From positions 1 through 25,621 of the forward strand of contig CAYGWP010000478.1 of assembly GCA_964353455.1 (NCBI GenBank): a DNA stretch of 25,621 bases, in the 5' to 3' direction. This DNA is from CAYGWP01 sp964353455 (GTDB taxonomy: Bacteria > Planctomycetota > Phycisphaerae > FEN-1346). This document shows positions 14,663-22,637 of this stretch, in pieces (the stretch's first letter is position 1; the number at the start of each line of letters is the position of its first letter). The notes under the pieces were generated by a model. It was not told the origin of the DNA, did not search any database, and saw only the letters and a program-made list of their open reading frames with translations. Both the position numbers and the translations under genes were made by a program.

Positions 14663-17287
14663 TCATTCGGAGTTCCACGTGCCGCGCTTGACGCCGGCGG
14701 GCACATGCGCCTGGAGTTCCATGAGCGCGGCCTCCGGGCCGACCCGGCCCGCGAGCGCGCGGGTGTGAATGTCGAGGATCGCCCGCGTCTCGTCCGCCGT
14801 TTCGCGCAGCAACTCGATGCGGAAATGCCTCACGCCTGCCCGAAGCATCTCGGGCACGAGGTCGATGGCCGACTGGACGTGGGCGCTGAAGAGCGTGCTG
14901 CCGCAGCGTGCATCGGACACCAGCGGGTGCTCGGCTCCGACGCGGTCGCGGAGTTCCAGGTTGCCCCGCTCGCACACGCTGCCGCATGAGGCGGAGTCCC
15001 GGCCCCTCGAAAGGTGCGCCGCCGGCACGCAGTGTTCCATGTACATCAGCGGAACGTGCAGATGGATGACCAACTCAAACCATGCGGGCGGAAACCGGCC
15101 GAGCATGGCGGCCAGTTGCGTCCAGTTGCAGTCGTATGCGGGCGTGATGCGCGCGAGGCCGGTCTCTGCGATGACCGATGCGGAGATTTCGTTTGCCACG
15201 TTCAGCGAGAAGTCGCCGATCAGCGGCAGGGCAGGAGCGCTCACGCGGAAGAAGGCTAAGGCCCCCAGGCTGCGAATCAGGACCATGTCGGGTCCGGCTT
15301 CAAGCAGGCCCTGGAGCAGGCTCTCCTCGCCGGGTTTCGTGATCCGCACGGTCGCAAGGCCGACCGGCACTCCTGCCGCCCGCGAGCGCGCAACCGCTTC
15401 AGCATTCTGAGAAACGTCCGGGAAGTCGCAGTAAACCGCTGCGGGCCGACAGTCGAGCACTGCGCCAAGTTGATCGAGGCTTCGAACGAGGACATAGAGG
15501 CGTGGCTTGACCTCGCCCTCGGCGCCGGGCGGCCGCAGGGCTGAGATTTCTTGCCGTATCGCAGCGAGCGCATCAGGTTCGGCAATTGCGTGGCGGGCCC
15601 TTGCCCGGCGCAACTGGAGCAGGCGATTGACGGCTTGCCGCCGCAGGTCATTCAGGACGCTCTTCGGGACCATGACCGGGGCGGATGCGGCCGGCGTCGC
15701 ATCCTCGCCGAGGATTTCGACCTCCGCCAGTTCAAACGGCGTGTCGCCGAGACGGCCGATCTGCTCGCGCACCAACTCGCGGGTGAGCGGCCGGTTTCTC
15801 GCCTCCTCAAGCGGCTGACCGCCCGCGACCTCGGCGGCGTTTCCATCGCCGTCGGCAACGCGGACCCGCGCCGGCTCGCCGGCCCGCGCGGTGATGCTGA
15901 CAAAGAGGGGCACGCGCCGGACGACGATCTCGCGGGCGTAGGACTTCTCCAACTCTCGTCGCAGTCGCGGGTCATCCGTCTTCCAGACAGTGCTGCCGAC
16001 CGACACGGCCCCGAGGTTGACATCGCCCTTGCCGAAGGTGAGGAAAAGGTTCCTGGCGCCTTTCTTCCGGACGGAAAACGCGCGGCCGCCTTGCTCGTCC
16101 TCGGCCGGTCGGCCTTCGTCGAAAACGATGCCGTCGCCGGGCTTCAGTAGCGGCGAGGAGGGCCCGCGAGCCGTGGCTGTGTCACCAAGCGTTGTGCGCG
16201 GCGGGTCTCCGCACCCGCCGCGCACGGATGGGCTGCGGCTCGCGATCGCGCGGCGGGTACAGAGACCCGCCGCGCTGGTGATTTCGACAAGCACGCCGCT
16301 CTCGGTCTTCCCGACGACCGTGCCTATACGGACGCCGCGACTTTTCGGAAACCGGCCGTGCACGAGGTCCTGGTGATTTGCGCCGTCCAGGAAGCCGTGC
16401 GTGAAGCCGCGCGAGAAACTCTGCGTGAGGCCGAGTTGGTCTTCGCGCGGCAGCGAGAACGCGCGGCCTTCGACGGCGGCATCTATTGCGGCTCGATAGA
16501 CCTGCGTGGCGGAGGCCACGTAGTGGGCGCTCTTCAGGCGGCCCTCGATCTTGAAGCCCGCGATGCCGATCCGCACGAGTTCCGCAATGCGGTCGTAGGC
16601 CGCAAGGTCCTTCGTGCTCAGGAGGTACAGGCGATCGCCGAGGTCGCGCGGCCGGCCGCTGACGATGAGCCGGTACGGCAGCCGGCACGCCTGGCCGCAG
16701 AGACCGCGGTTTGCGCTGCGGCCCCACAGGGCCTCGCTTGCCAGGCACTGGCCGCTGTAGGACATGCAGAGCGCCCCGTGGATGAAAACCTCCAGGGGCA
16801 TCGCGGTCGATTCGGCGATGCCGCGGATCTGGGCGATGGAGAGTTCGCGGGCAAGGATCACGCGCTGGATGCCGAGTCGGCGCACGGTCTCGATGCCGCG
16901 CGGCTCCGTCAGCGTCATCTGCGTTGAGGCGTGAATGGGCAGCGTCGGCGCAAGGCGATGAATCAACCGCGCCAGGCCCAGGTCCTGGACGATTGCCGCA
17001 TCCGCGCCGGCCGTCGCGATTGTCGTGGCGAACTCGGCGGCCTGCGCGAGTTCGTCCGAGAAGATCAGCGTGTTGAAGGCGACGTAGCCGCGGACGTTGT
17101 GGTCGTGCAGATAGGCGATTGTCTCGGGGAGTTCTTCGGGGCGGAAGTTTGCGGCCCGCTGGCGGGCGCTGTACTTCGAGAGGCCGAAATAGACCGCGTC
17201 GGCCCCGTTGGCGACGGCGGCGCGCATGGCCTCCCGGTCGCCCGCGGGGGCGAGGAGTTCCGGCCGGGTTCGCGGCGAAGCGTTCAT
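14663..17287 (-). CDS. U32 family protein with DUF3656 (RlhA/PrtC-like)
   Basis: The 874-residue product starts with a U32 domain: RPELLAPAGDREAMRAAVANGADAVYFG, then the signature FIHGALCMSYSGQC (168-181). Cys174, Cys181, Cys197 and Cys201 could hold an iron-sulfur cluster. A DUF3656-like middle region and a second U32-like domain with clustered cysteines (near EHCVPAAHLSRGRDSASCG) follow. Members were first called collagenase-like peptidases, but E. coli RlhA and TrhP are RNA hydroxylation proteins, so a 23S rRNA or tRNA modification role is more likely. Residues about 338-379 are an insertion formed by two palindromes (16194-16275) between EITSA and LLKPGDGIVFD. No clear ribosome binding site precedes ATG 17287, and a -10-like TAACAT ends six bases upstream, which suggests leaderless translation. 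Confidence 0.85.
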   Translation of the reverse strand: MNASPRTRPELLAPAGDREAMRAAVANGADAVYFGLSKYSARQRAANFRPEELPETIAYLHDHNVRGYVAFNTLIFSDELAQAAEFATTIATAGADAAIVQDLGLARLIHRLAPTLPIHASTQMTLTEPRGIETVRRLGIQRVILARELSIAQIRGIAESTAMPLEVFIHGALCMSYSGQCLASEALWGRSANRGLCGQACRLPYRLIVSGRPRDLGDRLYLLSTKDLAAYDRIAELVRIGIAGFKIEGRLKSAHYVASATQVYRAAIDAAVEGRAFSLPREDQLGLTQSFSRGFTHGFLDGANHQDLVHGRFPKSRGVRIGTVVGKTESGVLVEITSAAGLCTRRAIASRSPSVRGGCGDPPRTTLGDTATARGPSSPLLKPGDGIVFDEGRPAEDEQGGRAFSVRKKGARNLFLTFGKGDVNLGAVSVGSTVWKTDDPRLRRELEKSYAREIVVRRVPLFVSITARAGEPARVRVADGDGNAAEVAGGQPLEEARNRPLTRELVREQIGRLGDTPFELAEVEILGEDATPAASAPVMVPKSVLNDLRRQAVNRLLQLRRARARHAIAEPDALAAIRQEISALRPPGAEGEVKPRLYVLVRSLDQLGAVLDCRPAAVYCDFPDVSQNAEAVARSRAAGVPVGLATVRITKPGEESLLQGLLEAGPDMVLIRSLGALAFFRVSAPALPLIGDFSLNVANEISASVIAETGLARITPAYDCNWTQLAAMLGRFPPAWFELVIHLHVPLMYMEHCVPAAHLSRGRDSASCGSVCERGNLELRDRVGAEHPLVSDARCGSTLFSAHVQSAIDLVPEMLRAGVRHFRIELLRETADETRAILDIHTRALAGRVGPEAALMELQAHVPAGVKRGTWNSE
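16194..16275 (-). repeat. Pair of palindromes inserted in frame in the U32 gene
   Basis: A perfect 13-bp stem (16194-16206 with 16213-16225) and a perfect 11-bp stem (16248-16258 with 16265-16275) each have a six-base loop. They share the arms GCGCGGCGGGT and ACCCGCCGCGC. They lie inside the coding region without breaking the frame and encode an Arg/Ser/Gly/Pro-rich stretch unlike the flanking U32 sequence. Confidence 0.8.
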
Positions 17288-17293
17288 GCCGCT

Positions 17294-17322
17294 ATGTTAG
17301 CGAACTATCGACTCCGCGTGAA
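17294..17322 (-). promoter_or_regulatory. Candidate promoter of the U32-GH20 operon
   Basis: On the minus strand TTCACG (17317-17322) is followed after 17 bases by TAACAT (17294-17299). The predicted start site falls at or next to the ATG at 17287, so the transcript could be leaderless. Confidence 0.35.
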
Positions 17323-17419
17323 GCCTGCCGCCGCCCTTTCGCCAAACCTTTGCTTGCCGCGCGACGCGGGCTTGTGTAAGGTATTCCCGCTTGTCTGGTT
17401 CCAGGTGGAGAGCAGCGCA

Positions 17420-17590
17420 ATGGCTGATGAGCAGGCGCCAACCGTCTCGGCGCGGTTTCCGGACCTCGCGGGCAAGGCGGCGGCCGTCGCGTTCCTGGCC
17501 TCCGATGCAGCCGCCTGCATCACCGGGCAGGTGCTGTACGTGGACGGCGGCCTGGTGACGCAACTCACGCCGCCGGGCATCTTTATCTAG
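17420..17590 (+). pseudogene. SDR dehydrogenase relic with internal deletion
   Basis: The 56-codon frame starts at ATG 17420 with AGGTGGAG at 17403-17410. It reads like the two ends of a short-chain dehydrogenase joined together. RFPDLAGKAA resembles the start of the fold, and AVAFLASDAAACITGQVLYV with DGG resembles its C-terminus. The cofactor loop, the catalytic Ser-Tyr-Lys and about 180 residues are missing, so it cannot be an active SDR. It sits in the 331-base region between the divergent U32 gene and the SMP-30 gene, which holds nothing else I can identify. A still-expressed peptide cannot be excluded, since the ribosome binding site is intact. Confidence 0.6.
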
Positions 17591-17618
17591 GCGGTGTCAC
17601 TTGTTAAGGACCAAAGAC

Positions 17619-18581
17619 ATGTGCAATCTGCGACTGATAGGTCTGGTGGCGCTCGTTACTGCGGCGCCGGCACTCGCGGCTGAGAAGGAGCCTGCCATGA
17701 AAAGCGAGGCGTCGAAGGCGGCGGTTGAGGCGATCGACGAATCGTTCAAGGCCGCCGTTGCGCCGGATGCGGCGGTCAGGCGGATTGCGGAGGGCCTGAA
17801 GTTCACGGAAGGCCCCGTCTGGATGGATGAGGCGAAGTGCCTCCTCTTCAGCGACATCCCCGCCGACACCATCTACAAGTGGTCGGAGGCCGAGGGACTG
17901 AAGGTCTTCCGCCAGCCGTCCCACAACGCGAACGGCAACACGACCGACCCCCAGGGGCGCCTTGTTACCTGCGAGCACGGCAGCCGCAGCGTCACCCGGA
18001 CGGAGAAGGACGGCAAGGTCGTTACCATCGCCTCGGCCTACAAGGGGAAACGCCTGAACTCGCCGAACGATGTCGTGGTGAAGAAGGATGGCAGCGTCTG
18101 GTTCACCGACCCGCCGTACGGCCTTCCGAAAGGTGAGAAACAGGAGCAGGACAAGAACAACGTCTTCCGCCTCGACCCCGGCGCCGTGGAGCCTGTCTTG
18201 GTGGCGGAGGACTTCGACAGGCCCAACGGCCTGTGCTTCTCGCCGGATGAGAAGTTGCTGTACATCGCCGATTCGGGCAAGCCGCGCCACGTCCGCCGGT
18301 TCCGCGTGAAGGCCGACAACGCGCTAGAGGGCGGCGAGGTTTTCGTGACCATCTCGCCCGGCGGACCCGACGGCATACGGTGCGACCGCCAGGGGCGGCT
18401 CTGGAGCACGGCGGGCGACGGCGTTCACGTGTTCTCGCCGGAAGGGAAACTCCTCGGCAAGATCCGCACGCCCGAGACGGCCGCCAACTGCTGCTTCGGC
18501 GGCCCGGATTATAAGACCCTCTTCATCACCGCGCGTACGAGCGTGTGGGCCGTGCCGGTGCTCGTCCCCGGCGGGAAATGA
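17619..18581 (+). CDS. Secreted SMP-30/gluconolactonase family protein
   Basis: The 320-residue product has a Sec signal peptide (MCNLRLIGLVALVTAAPALA, cut near ALA-A) and a six-bladed SMP-30/gluconolactonase propeller. The likely metal ligands are Glu64 in FTEGPVW, Asn150 in SPND, Asn203 in RPNG and Asp251 in GGPDG. The family hydrolyses sugar lactones such as gluconolactone, and some exported members act on other lactones. AAGGA at 17606-17610 favours ATG 17619 over the in-frame TTG at 17601. The gene follows the SDR relic and precedes the ABC importer operon. An exported lactonase fits processing of oxidised sugars before uptake. Substrate is inferred. Confidence 0.88.
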   Translation: MCNLRLIGLVALVTAAPALAAEKEPAMKSEASKAAVEAIDESFKAAVAPDAAVRRIAEGLKFTEGPVWMDEAKCLLFSDIPADTIYKWSEAEGLKVFRQPSHNANGNTTDPQGRLVTCEHGSRSVTRTEKDGKVVTIASAYKGKRLNSPNDVVVKKDGSVWFTDPPYGLPKGEKQEQDKNNVFRLDPGAVEPVLVAEDFDRPNGLCFSPDEKLLYIADSGKPRHVRRFRVKADNALEGGEVFVTISPGGPDGIRCDRQGRLWSTAGDGVHVFSPEGKLLGKIRTPETAANCCFGGPDYKTLFITARTSVWAVPVLVPGGK

Positions 18582-18617
18582 TGACGGCCGGCCCGCGCGC
18601 GGAGGCCGCGCCTGCGA

Positions 18618-18646
18618 TTGACGCTGGAGCGGCGCTTCACTACCAT
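18618..18646 (+). promoter_or_regulatory. Candidate promoter of the ABC importer operon
   Basis: TTGACG (18618-18623) and TACCAT (18641-18646) are separated by 17 bases, in the 102-base gap before the solute-binding protein gene. Five and four of six consensus bases match. Confidence 0.45.
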
Positions 18647-18683
18647 ACGTGCGCGGAGGTGGCGGGCCTGATCGGAAGCCGAT

Positions 18684-20135
18684 ATGCGTCCAGTCCATTT
18701 TGGCGTCGCGGGAGTGATCCTGGCGGTGTTTCTTGTCGCATGGCTGGAGATGAAACCCGCCCTTGAGGATTTCGACCCGGCGCGCCACGCTGAGTTCCGC
18801 GATTCCTGGAACAGCCGCGTCCACCTGGCATACTGGGAGAAGTGGGGCAGTTTCGAGGCCGATGCCTGCCAGGCGATGGTCGATGAGTTCAACCGCAGCC
18901 AGAACGAGATATTCGTCCACTATCTGCGTACCAGCCAGGTTGACCGGAAGACGATGCTGGCGGCGATCGGCGGCGACCCGCCCGACATCGCCGGCCTCTG
19001 GAACTTCAACGTCGTTCCGTTCGCCGAGGGCGGTGCGCTGACGCCGCTGGACGACCTGATGGCCCAGTCGGGCCTCCCCCGCGATCATTACATCGACAAC
19101 TATCTGAAGTTATGCGAGTACCGCGGCAAGGTATGGGCCCTGCCATCGGCCGTCATGTCGCTGGCGCTCTTCTATAACAAGGAGCACTTCCGCAACAAGG
19201 CGGGTGAACTGAGGGCCGCCGGCCTCGACCCCGACCGCCCGCCGCGGACCATCGAGGAACTCGACCGCTACGCCGACGTCCTGAACGAGTTCGAGCCCAA
19301 CGGCAGCCCGCGCATCATGGGGTTCCTGCCGACCGAGCCGGGGTGGTACAACCACTCATGGGGCTACTTCTTCGGCGGCGAACTGGTTGACCCGGTCACG
19401 GGGCGCATCACGGCCGACGATCCCGGCAACATCCGCGCCTTCGTCTGGGCCAAGCGCTTTGCCGAGCGATACGGGCGGGAGCAACTCCTGCGGTTCCGCT
19501 CCGGGTTCGGCAGTTTCGATTCGCCCTACAACGCCTTCATCGAGGGGAAGGTCTCGATGGAGGTGCAGGGGGTGTGGTTCCCGATGTTCATCCGGCGCCA
19601 CCGGCCGCAGATGGAATTCGGCGTCGCGCCGTTCCCGTGCGCCGAGGGCGTGCCGGGTCCGCGGTCGCTGCTGGAGGCCGACGTGCTGGCGATACCGCGC
19701 GGCTGCAAGCACCCGCGCGAGGCGTGGAAGTTCCTTCATTGGGTCCAGACGACGGGCATCGTGATCCTCAGCCGTCTCCAGGGCAAGAACATCGCAATCC
19801 GCAATCCGCCCGCGTGGTTCCATCAGGGACACCCGAACCTGGAACTGGCGGTGTTCGAGGAACTGGCGGCCGCCCCGCGATCGTTCATCCTTCCGAACGT
19901 CAGCGTGGGCATGGAGTACCGCGAGGAGATCACGCGGGCCTTCGAGCACATCTGGAACTGGCCCGTGCCGGAAGAGCCGCTCCGGGGTCTGACCGGCGCT
20001 GCCCGCGAGGCGAAGATCGAGGAACTGTGCCGCGCTGAGGTCGAACTTACGCTCCGCGGCGTCCGCGAACGCGTCCAGCGGCAGATGGACCAGAAGGCCG
20101 CGCGCGAAAGCCTCCAGCCGAAGGGGGCCGAATGA
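18684..20135 (+). CDS. ABC sugar transporter solute-binding protein (membrane-anchored)
   Basis: The 483-residue product is an extracellular solute-binding protein of family 1 (MalE/UgpB type). It has an N-terminal hydrophobic segment (about 4-21) without a lipobox cysteine, so it is probably held by an uncleaved anchor. Family features include VHLAYWEKWGSFEADACQAM, GGDPPDIAGLWNF, GKVWALPSAVMSLALFYNKE and NAFIEGKVSMEVQGVW. It would bind an oligosaccharide or sugar derivative for the two permeases that follow; its stop overlaps the next start (ATGA). The start at ATG 18684 has only a weak GGAAG upstream. A long polar, charged C-terminal helix (from about 440) is an addition to the common fold. 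Confidence 0.88.
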   Translation: MRPVHFGVAGVILAVFLVAWLEMKPALEDFDPARHAEFRDSWNSRVHLAYWEKWGSFEADACQAMVDEFNRSQNEIFVHYLRTSQVDRKTMLAAIGGDPPDIAGLWNFNVVPFAEGGALTPLDDLMAQSGLPRDHYIDNYLKLCEYRGKVWALPSAVMSLALFYNKEHFRNKAGELRAAGLDPDRPPRTIEELDRYADVLNEFEPNGSPRIMGFLPTEPGWYNHSWGYFFGGELVDPVTGRITADDPGNIRAFVWAKRFAERYGREQLLRFRSGFGSFDSPYNAFIEGKVSMEVQGVWFPMFIRRHRPQMEFGVAPFPCAEGVPGPRSLLEADVLAIPRGCKHPREAWKFLHWVQTTGIVILSRLQGKNIAIRNPPAWFHQGHPNLELAVFEELAAAPRSFILPNVSVGMEYREEITRAFEHIWNWPVPEEPLRGLTGAAREAKIEELCRAEVELTLRGVRERVQRQMDQKAARESLQPKGAE

Positions 20136-21313
20136 TCGACGGCAACCTTCGCAGGCACCTGATCGGATACGGCTTCATCAGCCCATGGCTGGTGGCGCTG
20201 GGCCTCTTTATCGGTTTTCCGTTTGTGGCGGGGTTCTACTTTTCGTTCTGCGACTTCCCGCCCCTGAAGACCCCCGTGTTCATCGGGTTGGAGAACTACT
20301 CGGAACTCCTGGGCGATACCCGGTTCCATCGATCCATGGGCGTAACGATGATGTATGCGGCCGTGGCGATTCCGCTGGGCGTTGCGCTGGCGCTTACGCT
20401 TGCGATGTTCCTCAATGCCCGTATCCGCGGCCAGTCGTTTTACCGGGTGATCTTCTACATCCCGCACCTGGTGCCGACGGTCGTCGTGGCCATCCTGTGG
20501 ATGTGGATCTTCAACCCCCAGTACGGCCTGCTGAATATTGTGTTGTCCGTGGTCTTAGGTGGGATCGATGCCTGGACGGAGAGTTACTTCAACCTGAAAG
20601 CGGCCCGGTTGGGGCACTACTTTCTGACGCCGCTCTCCCTGTGCCTCTTTGCCGCGATCTTACAGGGGTTGGCTGCGGCAGGCCTGATGCGGGGTTCGCC
20701 CTTTCGCTGCCGGGCGGGCCTGAGGCGCGTCCTGAAGACGCTGATCGGCACGGCGTTGGTGTTGGCAATGATCGCCGCGGCGACCGCCGTGGCGAACTAT
20801 CTCATGCCAGTGGACATGAAGAAACTCCACGTGCCGGGATGGCTGTCGGACGGGAACCCGATGCCTGCGGCCGTCTCGTTCGCCCCGTCGTGGGCCCTGT
20901 GGGCGCTCATAGTGATGTCGATGTGGGGCGTCGGCCAGATGGCCATCATCTACCTTGCCAAACTCCAGGACGTGCCGGCTGAACTTTACGAGGCCGCCGA
21001 GATCGACGGAGCGAACTGGATGCAGAAGACCTGGCAGATCACCATCCCGATGATCTCGCCCGTTATCCTCTTTAACGTCGTCATGGCGATCATCGGAACG
21101 TTCCAGGTCTTCGCCGAGCCGTACATCATGACGGGCGGCGGGCCGGAGGATAAGACCCGCTTCGTCGCCATGTTCGTGTATGACCAGGCGTTCCAGTTCC
21201 AGCGGGTCGGATATGGCTCGGCCGTGGCGTGGGTGCTGTTCCTGATGATCGTGATCCTGACGATCCTGGCGTTCCGTCTCTCGCAGAAGCGCGTCTATTA
21301 CGCGGGTCGATAA
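20132..21313 (+). CDS. ABC sugar permease, MalF type, with membrane insertion
   Basis: The 393-residue product is a binding-protein-dependent permease of the MalF/UgpA type. The EAA loop that contacts the ATPase is ELYEAAEIDGANWMQKTWQI (284-303). The N-terminus, the YRVIFYIPHLVPTVVVAILW stretch and the C-terminal helices follow the family. Between WMWIFNPQYGLLN and the segment starting VPGWLSDG lies about 90 residues that ordinary members (about 300 residues) lack. It includes two hydrophobic spans (163-187 and 202-225), so two extra membrane helices are likely. The insertion is in frame with no sign of a frameshift. The start overlaps the stop of the binding-protein gene (ATGA). Confidence 0.88.
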   Translation: MIDGNLRRHLIGYGFISPWLVALGLFIGFPFVAGFYFSFCDFPPLKTPVFIGLENYSELLGDTRFHRSMGVTMMYAAVAIPLGVALALTLAMFLNARIRGQSFYRVIFYIPHLVPTVVVAILWMWIFNPQYGLLNIVLSVVLGGIDAWTESYFNLKAARLGHYFLTPLSLCLFAAILQGLAAAGLMRGSPFRCRAGLRRVLKTLIGTALVLAMIAAATAVANYLMPVDMKKLHVPGWLSDGNPMPAAVSFAPSWALWALIVMSMWGVGQMAIIYLAKLQDVPAELYEAAEIDGANWMQKTWQITIPMISPVILFNVVMAIIGTFQVFAEPYIMTGGGPEDKTRFVAMFVYDQAFQFQRVGYGSAVAWVLFLMIVILTILAFRLSQKRVYYAGR

Positions 21314-22633
21314 ATGGCAACCGAAGGCGACAGGAAGGCCGCGTGGTACCTGAGGGTCTGCATCCACGCCATACTCGCGGGCGGGGCGGTGTTCTTCGTC
21401 CTCCCGCTGGTGTGGATGATCGCCACGAGCCTGAAACCCCTCAGCGAGACGATGAAGTACCCGGAGTCGGTCGCGGACGTCTTCGTGGGCGTAGGGCATC
21501 GGGCGGTGATCGGAGATCGCAAGTACGAGGTGGTCTTCGAGCGCGAGGTCAAGCCTACGGCCGAGATGCCGTTCTACGTGGTCCGGCCCAGGCAGCCGTT
21601 CTGCGCCGGCGAACTCTGGTTGACCTTCGGCCCCGATGTCTGGCGGAAGAACGAGGTCTATTCCGTCCAGGAAAAGGAGCGGATGAACGCCGAGGTCACG
21701 CCCGCCATGACCGTCCTGGCGGACGATAAGAACCGCTTCGACCCGGCCACCGGCGCCCTCACGCTCATGTCAGGCCGCAAGATGCCCGCCGAACTGGTGC
21801 GCCGGATCATGCCGGACCCGCAAGGGTCGCCGCTGCGCCTGGTGCGCGAGTGGCGCCCCGCCGACACCGACATGCGCGAGGTCGGCTCGACGCTCGGCGA
21901 CGTCACGCGCGTCTGGGACGTCCTGCCCGACCGCGAGATCGAGCGCACGAGCCGCATCATCCCCGAGAACTACCCCGTGGCCCTCCAGCGCGTCGGCTTC
22001 CTGCGGAGCCTCATCAACACGCTCTTCCTGTGCGTGATGTGCGTGTGCGGGGCGGTGTTCTCATCGGTCCTCGTGGCGTATGGCTTTGCGTTCCTTGAGT
22101 TCAGGGGCCGCGGCCTCCTTTTCGGAATCACCGTGGCGACGATGATGATTCCGTTCGCCATCACCATGATCCCCGTGTACCTGCTGTACCGCGACCTGGG
22201 TTGGGTGGGGACGTTTAAGCCCCTCTGGGTCACCTCTTGGTTCGGCTCGGCGTTCTTCATCTTTCTGCTGAGACAGTTTTTCCTCGGGCTGCCGAAAGAC
22301 CTGCTGGATGCCGCACGGATTGACGGCTGCTCGGAACTTGAGATACTCTGGCACGTCATCGTGCCGCTGTCTCGTCCGGCGATTGCGATGGTGGCGCTCT
22401 TCACGTTCCTGGGGACATGGAAGGATTTCATGGGTCCGCTGATTTACCTGAATCACCAGTCGCAGTTCACGCTGAGTTTGTCGCTTCAGGCGTTCGCCTC
22501 CGAGCATGGCGGCACGCCGTGGCACCTGCTGATGGCCGCCTCGACCGTCTTCAGCCTGCCGCTGGTGATCCTCTTTTTCGCGACGATGAAGACCTTCATC
22601 CGCGGCATCGCAATGACGGGCATAAAGGGGTAA
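21314..22633 (+). CDS. ABC sugar permease, MalG type, with large extracytoplasmic insertion
   Basis: The 439-residue product is a MalG/UgpE-type permease. Helix 1 lies at 15-38, followed by SLKPLSE. The usual NTL segment, the inner helices and the EAA loop DLLDAARIDGCSELEILWHV (329-348) occur from about 234 on. Typical members have about 280 residues; here about 165 residues (50-215) are inserted between helix 1 and the rest, on the predicted periplasmic side. The insertion is polar, with repeated charged turns, and I recognise no domain in it. It may help dock the binding protein or ligand. The start directly abuts the stop of the first permease. No ATPase gene follows. Confidence 0.88.
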   Translation: MATEGDRKAAWYLRVCIHAILAGGAVFFVLPLVWMIATSLKPLSETMKYPESVADVFVGVGHRAVIGDRKYEVVFEREVKPTAEMPFYVVRPRQPFCAGELWLTFGPDVWRKNEVYSVQEKERMNAEVTPAMTVLADDKNRFDPATGALTLMSGRKMPAELVRRIMPDPQGSPLRLVREWRPADTDMREVGSTLGDVTRVWDVLPDREIERTSRIIPENYPVALQRVGFLRSLINTLFLCVMCVCGAVFSSVLVAYGFAFLEFRGRGLLFGITVATMMIPFAITMIPVYLLYRDLGWVGTFKPLWVTSWFGSAFFIFLLRQFFLGLPKDLLDAARIDGCSELEILWHVIVPLSRPAIAMVALFTFLGTWKDFMGPLIYLNHQSQFTLSLSLQAFASEHGGTPWHLLMAASTVFSLPLVILFFATMKTFIRGIAMTGIKG

Positions 22634-22637
22634 CTTT

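Noticed and set aside
13254..14768. 504-codon plus-strand open frame opposite the GH20 gene
   Set aside because: There are no recognisable motifs, and it mirrors the GH20 reading frame, whose catalytic and fold motifs are clear.
17354..17382. Possible promoter TTGCCG-17-TAAGGT before the SDR relic
   Set aside because: The -10 matches only three of six bases, which is too weak in GC-rich sequence to list.
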